DNA of 64,000 nt from Sapria himalayana (Eukaryota > Streptophyta > Magnoliopsida > Malpighiales > Rafflesiaceae), in contig JAREIK010000801.1 in assembly GCA_029783825.1 (NCBI GenBank), positions 5,957,890-6,021,889 on the forward strand, read 5' to 3'. How positions within the stretch are numbered: the first letter of the stretch is position 1; each line of letters opens with the position of its first letter. A program made the translations under genes and the position numbers. The notes beneath the pieces were generated by a model, which did not search any database, had not been told where the DNA came from, and saw only the letters and a list, made by a program, of their open reading frames with translations. This document shows positions 56,490-64,000 of the stretch, piece after piece.

Positions 56490-58700
56490 AACACTTTGGC
56501 ATCATCTCAAACAATGGTGCTACTTGATCATCTCACTTTGTTGTGATTATAATAATTTATAAAACCGAAACTATTTACATATAGTTAATGCATGATCAAT
56601 AGTACAATGATTTATAATCATCCAATGGGATGGATAATTTTTGTATAAGTATCAAAAAGTGAGGTAAAGTAAAACTTGTTTCAAACAGAATGTCCAAAGT
56701 AATATCATATTATTTTGAAAATTTTGTTAGATAACATAAATTATAAAAAGTCTAAAAAATAGATTTCTTGGAGTTAGAATCTATTTGAAAATAATTTTAA
56801 TGATCAATTAAGGTTTAGAATTCCTATTATTTACTTTAAGGATATAAATTACAAAGATACAAAATTAGTTTTCAAACCATGGTTACTTGTATTGACATAC
56901 CTTCCAATGGGTCTAATATTATAACTTTCAGAAATTAATAGGACCTATTATAAGAATTCATTCAATTCATTGAACTACTAGTATTACTTATATTGACATA
57001 CTTTAACATAATAGTCATTGAAAGAGTAATTATATGATAATTTTATGCAATAGATTGAACTAGGGATAAGTACCAATTGGATCCTAATAACTAATTAGAA
57101 ATTAGGCCCCATAGTAATTACATGAGATATTATAAAGAAATAAAGAAAGTTGACCTAATAAAATCAATAACCTTTCAAATCCTATATTGATACCCTATTT
57201 ACCAAACAAGTTGCATCTAATTTCTTCCTCTTACTGGGACATATAAGATCTTACCACTCATAGTACTAATTGTCATCTTCAAAGGATATTTAACTTTGGA
57301 GGATAGAAGATAGTATGTGAGAATGTTAAAGAAATTGAATCATGATTTTTTGTTTCTTCTTGCAAAATATAGAGCAAAAACCATAAATAAGAGATATGAC
57401 TCTTTGTTTTGGAGTCTTGACACAACCTCTACATTATTACTAGTTACTTAAAAAAAAGTGAATATTTATGATAATTACAAAATTTATGAAAGCACAAAGT
57501 TAATAAATGTTAGAATAATTTTGTAAAGCATTACTAATGTGGAAGTACTAAAATCTTATGTTTCTACAATTTCATTTAGTTTCACTATTACTAAAAGTCA
57601 CAACTATTTTCAAGCTTTCTCAAGTGTTTGTCAATTTATACTTTAACTTTAGTTTCATAATTACTTTTCTTATTCACTCTAATTATAATTCTCTTAGTCA
57701 TTTGAACTTAGTTTTAGAGCTTAAACACTTCAAGTATACAAAAAGTTACACGAACTATATTAATAGTATGATATAGGGCTATACAAACCTCAATTAAGTT
57801 AATTATTAACAATGACAACTCAAATATGACTAAGTCAAGAAATATTTTATCATTCATATAAGTTTTTGAGTAGTTGATAGAAAACCATGAATACTTTTAT
57901 AGATAGTTTTCAAGCTCACTTTGAGCTGATTTGTTCATTACATATCACCCCTCACATTAAATTGATTATGTCCTCAAAGTTGCACAATTTTGAGCTAGTT
58001 TCCAATTATGTCCTCAAAGTTGCACAATTTGAGCTAGTTTCCAATTATGTCCTCAAAGTTGCAGACTTACAAGAGCATTAAATTTTATAGTAATATTATT
58101 TTCTAAGTTTTGTATGTGTAGGACATAGTTACAAGAAAGATGATATACATGGGTAAGAAACATGCCGACCTCTACTACCTAGCACAAGATCAAAATTCAA
58201 TGTTAGCTTACAATATTCGTAGGCAATCTAACCATTGGCATCAGCATCTTTGGCACCCATCATCTAGTCCTCTCTAAATTCTTGTAAAAAATAAGGCTAA
58301 AATACATTTTGATTCTCCACATATTTGTCAAATCTACCCATCAGCCAATCAAATTCATCTATCTTTTCCATCTAGTTTAATATCTTCTCAAATATTTTTT
58401 TGATTTAAATAATTATGATAGTTGGTCTACACATTGAAAAAATTCACATTGTGGAGCTAATTATTTTCTAGAAATTGTTGGTGATCATGCTCAATATGAT
58501 TGGATTTAAAAGGCTTGAAATTTCATATTTGTGACTACATCCATTTGATAAAAATATGAAATCTAATAGATAGTACATTCAATCATTTCTTAGGTCAAAC
58601 CAAATTTAATTATGAATATAAACTTCTCCGAACTAATAATTGCATTGAAATTTTTTGATGATATAATATGTAATTTTTAAAAAAATAAATTTCATCATAT
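56490..58700 (+). mobile_element. Ty1/copia remnant Cop3, plus-strand copy
   Basis: The inverted counterpart of 2950-5030. From about 58150 the broken translation reads YKKDDIH, then HADLYYLAQDQNSMLA, HWHQHLWHPSSSPL and HICQIYPSANQIHLSFPSS, the GAG_pre-integrase domain with its His and Cys ligands partly preserved. From about 58445 follow NYFLEIVGDHAQYDWI and CDYIH, the start of the integrase core (family NYFLTIVDD.SR.TW.YL). The first catalytic aspartate region is frameshifted. The upstream part (56490-57900) matches the other copy but I cannot assign domains to it. No LTRs were identified. Confidence 0.7.
57965..58068 (+). repeat. 39-40-bp tandem triplication inside Cop3
   Basis: The unit attatgtcctcaaagttgca plus caattttgagctagtttcca begins at 57965, 58005 and 58044 (third copy partial). 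The other Cop3 copy, on the minus strand near 3560, has a single unit (atgtcctcaaagttacaaaa). The expansion is therefore specific to this copy. Confidence 0.9.
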
Positions 58701-58796
58701 CTGCGTACACCCTCCCCCAACTTCCCAAAAAATGGAGTGATTATAAAACTATCAGCAACTCTTATATGTGAGAAGTGTCATTCATTTCCAAGCAAC

Positions 58797-59165
58797 TGTC
58801 ATGGCTTAATCATTTTGTGAGACTAAAAGTCAAATAAAAATAAGTTGGACACCTCTTTAGTGGAGATACTAATAGATTCTGAAATGTTTTAGAATATTCA
58901 AGATTAACTCAAAAACATTTGGGTCCAAAATCTAGGACAATGTTCTAGAATTCTCTAGTAATTTATTTTTGTTGCCTATGTTTTAAAATTATGACATTCA
59001 ACTTGAGCTTGGCCATTAATGTTTAAAGCTCTCTCTATATAATTAAGGTATCCCCTCACTTGTAATCATTAAATAGTTTCATAATATTTATGACTTTTCT
59101 CTCTCTCTTTCTAAAGTTTATCTCTGTCATTTGGTATGTGGGTGTGATTGTATTGTGTGAGAAAA
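58797..59165 (+). repeat. 5' LTR of the deleted gypsy element
   Basis: Starts TGTCATGGCTTAATCATTTT, about 369 bases. It aligns along its length with 59828-60197. Shared landmarks are aagttggacacctctttagt against aagatgggcaccctcatttg, and a tataattaaggtatcccctc against tatattaagagagggtcctc segment. Confidence 0.75.
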
Positions 59166-59182
59166 GGGTATGGAGATTTAGG
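59166..59182 (+). other. primer binding site of the deleted gypsy element
   Basis: ggtatggagatttaggc, a mutated form of the initiator-Met primer site (GGTATCAGAGCTTAGG in many plant gypsy elements), directly after the LTR. Confidence 0.5.
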
Positions 59183-59369
59183 CTCATATAATGAAATCCA
59201 TAGCCTATAACTCACATAACCACAATAAAGCTTGTGTACTATATCAAGAGGTACCTGAGGGCTTATTGTTAAGATATCAATTTTTGAAATTGATAATTTT
59301 TTCATGATATTCCTGATAAAAATTGAAGATTGAATAATGGTAGTTCAAATGATATTATATCTTCCATTG

Positions 59370-59827
59370 AATCTCATTTGATAGAGTGAAGATGACCGTT
59401 GGGGAAATGTAGAGTAGATTCGAGGAGGAAGATGATATTGAATGAGTGGCCTTCATGATAGATGAACTTATGGAAAAGATTTAATGTGCCCTCAATACTA
59501 TGGTGGACATACTAATAAGAATATTACCTTTATACAAGAACCATATAAAGTGGTGTGATAGTTACAACCTTGTTTGGACGTTTCCAAGAAGAATGAGTTT
59601 AAGGGCACACAATCAACAAATGACATGGAGGATAACCTTTTCTAGAGGATGGATCAAAACTTCCAAGCAATGAATATCAATGTATATGCACTCAAGGTTA
59701 ACACTTCATCAATGTGTTTTATTGATATATCAATGCTTTTGTGGTATAAAAGAACGATTTCAAGAAAATAGTCACATTTCACATTGAAGATGTGGATATG
59801 GCATTGTTAAATTAAGTGACGAAGGAT
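59370..59827 (+). pseudogene. gag fragment of the deleted gypsy element
   Basis: Near 59590-59720 the frame reads EFKGTQSTNDMEDNLF, then RMDQNFQAMNINVYALKV. This matches the plant gypsy gag motif F.G.R.AKE.ENFLWDMEQYF. The capsid is cut short by the deletion, which joins it directly to the region before the second LTR. It includes a stop between NLF and RMDQ. Confidence 0.65.
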
Positions 59828-60197
59828 TGTCTTGGCCTAATCATTATGGTGGACCATTACCCAAAAAAAACAAGATGGGCACCCTCATTTGTGGAAATCT
59901 TAGAAGATTCTAGAATATCCTAGAATCTTCATGATGAGCCAAGATTATTTTGATGTCAAAATTTAAGGTGATATTCTATAATTCATTAAGGTTTTCTTTT
60001 ATTTTTTCATATGATGTAAAATCATGACACTTAGCATGATTTTGAATATTTTTGTAAGAGGCTATTTCTATATTAAGAGAGGGTCCTCACATTTGTATTC
60101 AATTGATAGTTTAATAAAATTTTGTAATTTTAATTCCACTCTCTAATGTTTCTCTCGCTTATTTGGCTCATAGGTATGATTCACCTGTATGAAGACA
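59828..60197 (+). repeat. 3' LTR of the deleted gypsy element
   Basis: Starts TGTCTTGGCCTAATCATTAT and ends GTATGAAGACA. It is about 370 bases, the same length as the first LTR. Confidence 0.75.
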
Positions 60198-60269
60198 AAA
60201 TATGAGATAGAGTAAAACTCCATTTAATAGAAATGAAAAAAAGGAAAAAGTCAACAAATTGAGAGTGAT

Positions 60270-61560
60270 TATTTATTATGACTCATAGAGATGCTCAAGC
60301 CACTTTTGAAGTGGTGATAGGTACACTTTGAATTCACAATTTATTTGCTAGAGTCTTGGTTATCCTAGTTCAACATACTCTTTTGTTTTCATATATTTTG
60401 ATGGTTTCTTAATTATGTTGATTGATAACATATAGACTAATTTTTTTATTGCTACACTTTTGTGAGATTTTGTCTTGCTTAATAAAATACTTAGAAATTA
60501 TTGTTTAATAAATGAGTATGAAGATATTACAGTTGACAAAATGCTTCTTGACCTTGAAATTTGTTATGTGATTTTGAGGATGAACTAGTTAACTTCTTAT
60601 CAAACTTAGATTTATTGTTTTGAAAAATGGGTGACTTTTAGCATACTAGATCATCTCAAGTTTTATTTTGAGTGGAGGCAAGAAGAGATACCACTATATA
60701 TGATATCAACCTTATAAGCTAATTCCTTCCTCAAGAAAGGTTGTAAATGGCCTTTTGGATTATGTTGTGGATGAAAAAAAATGATTTAATGTTGAAAGAC
60801 ATACCTTTTGTATGGGACTATTCTTATATTTTCTCAGAAGATTGTGTCTAGTTTACCAGCAAAAAGGTAGTTGGAGTTCATTATTGATTTTTACCAAAGA
60901 TAATTTTTATCTTTAAGACCCCTTACAGGATGAGAGATATAAAATTTGAGGAGTTGAAGATTCAACTCCAAGAGTTGTTAGATAAGAGAGTCATTAGGCC
61001 TATTGTCTTACCTTGGGGAGCTCATGTTTTATTTGTTAAGAACAATCATGGATCTATGAAACTCTATATTGATTTTAGAAAGTTGAATAAAGTGATGGTA
61101 GGAACAAGTATCCCCATCCTCAAATTAATGATTTGTTTGATCAGCTTCATGGTGCATATGTATTCTCTAAGATTATTTTCCATCTTCGTTATCATCAGCT
61201 AAGTGTTATAGGTAAAGATGTACTCATGAATGGTTTACAAAATATATATAGATTAATTTGTGATATTTTATTGTCTTTTGGCTTCACTAATTCATATGTC
61301 TCTTTATGTACCTATTGAATATGATATTTAATATCTATCTAGATTAAATTTTGTTAGTTGTTATTGATGATATTCTAGTGTACTTAAAAAGTAGAAAAGT
61401 GCATCAATATTATTTGAGCATTGTATAACATACACTCAAATATAACTAGTCATATGAAAATTAAATAAGCGTGAGTTCTAGTTAGACAAAGTTTCTTCCC
61501 TTGGACATGTGGTAACCAAGGATGACATTTCAGTTTTTCCTAGAAAGGAAGACATTGTAT
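60270..61560 (+). pseudogene. Gyp2 protease region and reverse transcriptase, frameshifted
   Basis: The protease-region start reads MTHRDAQATFEVV then IHNLFARVL (family: A.THRDAQAS..VVTGTL.I....ARVL.DPG). RT starts in the frame at 60930-61202: EELKIQLQELLDKRVIRPI, then PWGAHVLFVKNNHGSMKLY and IDFRKLNKVM, a well preserved fingers domain. A frameshift at about 61110-61133 moves the reading to the frame at 61133-61318 (FDQLHGAYVFSKI, then YHQLSV). At about 61355-61390 the catalytic box reads VVIDDILVYLKSRK, with both Asp retained. Then come stops and LGHVVTKDDISV near 61505. Confidence 0.85.
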
Positions 61561-61689
61561 CAAATTAGACATTACATATTATGGTGACTAATGTTTTAAG
61601 TTTCTTAGGATTGTTTGAGTACTATAAATATTATGAGGAGTTCTCTAAGATCACTATACCATTAATTCTGTTGACTCAATAATGGGTTA

Positions 61690-62150
61690 TGTGTGTGTGG
61701 TATGATGACTTTGAACGTAGCTTCTAAGAATTAATGAGTAGATTAGTTTAGCTCTTATTTTGACTATCCATTTGAGTTTAGGAGGATTGTGGTGTATAAT
61801 GGTACCTCGAATCATGGTTTGAGTTGTGTTCCTATGCAGAATGGGAAAGTTGTGATTTATGCTTCTCAAAAGCTAAAATCATATGAATAAAATCAACTTA
61901 CTCATGACTAGGAATTAATTACAATTGTTTTTACACTTAAGATGTGGAAATATTTTCATTTTGGTAAAATTTTTGAAATATTTACAAACCATAAGAGTTT
62001 GCAATATTTATTGTATGAAATGGAATTAAACATGAGGCAAATAAAATCAATTGAACTACTTAAGTAAAATGACAATGTTATCCTTGTGGTTAATTCCTTG
62101 AGCAATCAATCTTTTTATTCAATAGTAGATAAAGTAAGTTTGAAATTTGG
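61690..62150 (+). pseudogene. Gyp2 RNase H, nearly readable
   Basis: Reads EFRRIVVYNGTSNHGLSCV, then MQNGKVVIYASQKLKSYE, LTHD, ELITIVFTLKMWKYFHFG, FEIFTNHKSLQYLL and ELNMRQIKSIELL. The pattern is that of gypsy RNase H (VYSDAS..GLGCVLMQ..., YAS.QLK..E..Y.THDLEL.A.VFAL..W..YL.G, TDHKSL.Y). The first catalytic Asp is Asn (YNGTS) and the DHK box reads NHK, so two active-site positions are altered. Only a few stops remain (after E at the Y.THD segment). Confidence 0.85.
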
Positions 62151-62227
62151 GACTAGACTTTGTGTTTCATATGATAAAAATTTAATGAAATAACTATAGG
62201 AGAAACCCCACTATTCTAAAGTTTATG

Positions 62228-62280
<53 letters not shown>
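62228..62280 (+). repeat. (GT)n microsatellite inside the Gyp2 integrase start
   Basis: About 26 GT units. It sits where the integrase zinc-binding region should lie, between ETPLF-like sequence upstream and the LMVRYEKR/MKKD-like sequence downstream, so it replaces or interrupts that coding stretch. Confidence 0.9.
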
Positions 62281-62281
<1 letters not shown>

Positions 62282-63370
62282 GAGGGCCTGAAATGTAAAG
62301 ATATTTGAAGAAGATTTACTAATGGTTAGGTATGAAAAAAGATAATACAAAATTTGTGGCACATTGTTTGGTATGTGAACAAGTGAAGGCTGAGCTTTAG
62401 TGACTATCATGAACATTTCGACTACATTTTATTCAAGAATAGAAATAAAAATATATTACATTTTATTATAGGATTTCCAAGAATCTTAAGAGATAATATT
62501 ATTGTTTGGATGATTTTTAATTGATTGACAAAGTCATATTTTTTTCTAGGTTTTATAGTAAATTTTTTATATAGATCATTTAGCTTTTCTCTATGTTAAA
62601 GAGATTGTAAAAATGCATGGTTACATGTTTCTATAGTAACTAATAGAGACCCTTGATTCACTTGTAGGTTTTGGTATAGTAAGAGAAAACATTAAGTGCA
62701 AAGTTGATTTTTAGTATTACTTTTTATTGACAGATTGATGGCCAATCATATAGGGTAATTCAAAATTTTAAATATTTGTTATGATGTTGTTCTATGGGCC
62801 TATAAGATAGCTAGGACAATTATTTACTGCTAATGTTTACCTTTAATAATAGTTTTCAAAATATTATTAGGATGATCCCATTTGAGGACTATATGGTATG
62901 AGATGTCGATCTTCTATTTGGTGGGTTGATATTACAAAAAATAAACTTTTAGTCACCAAATTTGTGCATCGAAAAGATATCCATAATTATCAAAAGATTG
63001 AAGGTAGTACAAAATAAATAGAAGAGTTATGATAAGTAATTATAGATGATATTTAAAGTTTGTGGTGAATAATCATGTTTTATAAAGGTTTTGTTTCATA
63101 TAGAAATTATATAATGAGATTAGGGAGAAAATGAAAACTCATTCGTCACTTTGTGGGACCATTTGAGACATTAGAAAAATGGTTATTTTGACTTATAAAT
63201 TTTTCATGCCTCCTAACATATCTAAATTCATAATGTATTCCATGATTCAACCACAAGGAAATATGTTTATGATCACTCATATTGTCGACTTGGAGCCTAT
63301 TCATGTTTTAAGGACCTAACATTTGAAGAAGTAGAAATTCATATTGTGGAGGCAATGCAAAAAGTATACG
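62281..63370 (+). pseudogene. Gyp2 integrase and C-terminal region, broken
   Basis: Across stops: FVAHCLVCEQVKAEL near 62350 (zinc-binding CXXC of integrase), LTKSYFF near 62520 (family DRLTKSAHF), LYVKEIVKMHGYM near 62595, TDGQS near 62730 (family PQTDGQSERT), then PPSLSKVHNVFH-like remnants near 63210 and an EDLTFEEVEIHIV piece near 63320. These are integrase core and the tail found in chromodomain-type plant gypsy elements. Frequent stops and frameshifts; no catalytic triad can be read in one frame. Confidence 0.75.
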
Positions 63371-63400
63371 TACTCCAAACCTCTAAAGAAAACTTTGAAA

Positions 63401-64000
63401 GTTATCATATTTTATTTTTATTAGTTTCCAATTGATTTATATCTTAAGTGTTATGCATATAATGCATTCACAAGGATTTGTAATAATTTAAAATATGAGA
63501 ATAAAACTTACTATAGAATTTGACAAGAATCATTAAAATATAAGTTATCTTTTTGAACTTTTTTGTGTTTTTTCATCCATGGTCTAAGAATTCTTACTTC
63601 TCATACACATAATAGTGCAAATCATGTTCACATTCTTATTTTAAAGACAATTGGTAAAAATATTTATCAAAATAAAAGGCACATTCACTTTTAGAACTTT
63701 TATATAAATTATGGAGCTCATGCTTTGATATAATTTTATTTAGAGAATCTTGTGTTGTATTTTGAGTTGCACAATAGGTATCCTTCTGCCATCCAACACT
63801 TTCAAAATATTTATATAAATGTGTGCAAGATAATAAATAATCAAGAAACACCATTGTTTTTCAACTAAAACTAAAAAAGCACAGCATTAAATGCAGAACT
63901 CATAATTTCTTTTGTTAAAAATAAGTATTTACTACCTATGGGGTTGGAATTGCAGCAATGGTTGATTCTATGATGAGACACTAAGGCAATGTAGAGAGAC
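63401..64000. other. unassigned DNA at the window end
   Basis: No LTR, domain or array recognised. The frame at 63636-63854 minus (72 codons) has no known motif. A Gyp2 LTR could begin here but has no partner in the window to prove it. Confidence 0.4.

Larger units (their letters stand above)
58797..60197 (+). mobile_element. internally deleted Ty3/gypsy element with two LTRs (1.4 kb)
   Basis: Two alignable LTRs (58797-59165 and 59828-60197) flank about 660 bases. That interior starts with a primer site and contains only part of gag. A purine-rich gtgacgaaggat precedes the second LTR. Protease, RT and integrase are missing between the LTRs. No target duplication is evident. It could move only with proteins supplied in trans, if at all. 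Confidence 0.75.
60240..63400 (+). mobile_element. Ty3/gypsy pol relic Gyp2, no LTRs of its own found
   Basis: Order: protease region (60270-60480), RT (60900-61560), RNase H (61690-62150), integrase (62280-63000) and a C-terminal region (63150-63370) resembling that of chromodomain-type plant gypsy elements. It begins 40 bases after the deleted gypsy element. Its gag is missing, and whether it belongs to that element or to another one is open. Homologous to Gyp1 but better preserved. No 3' LTR appears before the window ends. Confidence 0.8.

Noticed and set aside
57965..58068. CRISPR-like array
   Set aside because: A 40-bp tandem repeat with no spacers, inside a plant retrotransposon relic.

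Overview
The window is plant nuclear DNA, most likely intergenic DNA from a repeat-rich angiosperm genome. The evidence is strong A+T richness, long TA/CA/GT microsatellites, and decayed Ty1/copia and Ty3/gypsy LTR retrotransposons, hAT, CACTA and Mutator-like DNA transposons of plant type. I found no intact host gene, no rRNA or tRNA gene and no CRISPR array. Almost every open frame over 60 codons is either a broken transposon domain or a by-product of simple or GC-rich repeats. The species cannot be named from the sequence alone.

Layout, left to right. 1-300 is the right end of a hAT element. 2950-5030 is a minus-strand copia remnant (family Cop3). 5040-7589 is microsatellite and unassigned DNA. 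7590-12890 is a minus-strand copia element (Cop1) with one LTR and no 5' end. 12890-15760 is a plus-strand gypsy pol remnant (Gyp1). 15761-16467 is E1, the first of a family of near-palindromic terminal-inverted-repeat (TIR) elements with a GAGCTC-rich core. 17785-21257 is a hAT element (hAT1) with both ends, an 8-bp target duplication and a decayed transposase. 21739-22546 is E2. 25060-31830 is a dispersed repeat (R1 copy A) interrupted by E3, E4 and a 1.4-kb foldback.

33440-33708 is a piece of R1 (copy C), followed by a copia element with two LTRs (Cop2, 33709-42119). 42545-45610 is R1 copy B with insertion E5. 45854-49845 is a CACTA relic. 50083-50310 is R1 copy D. 50356-51028 is a small hAT element with a perfect 8-bp target duplication. 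52040-55060 is a decayed relative of hAT1 (hAT2). 56490-58700 is a second Cop3 copy, inverted relative to the first. 58797-60197 is an internally deleted gypsy with two LTRs of about 370 bp. 60240-63400 is a gypsy pol relic (Gyp2).

The parts do not work together as a pathway; they record successive insertions. R1 copies A and B each act as the empty site for the other's insertions, which fixes the ends of E4 and E5 and supports them as mobile units. The most unusual component is the E family. These elements share an A+T-rich outer TIR that begins around GGGAAAATTATGTTTTGGGG, then pyrimidine-rich and purine-rich arms, then a core made almost only of diverged GAGCTC-containing repeats. They encode no recognisable protein and form strikingly GC-rich islands in A+T-rich surroundings.
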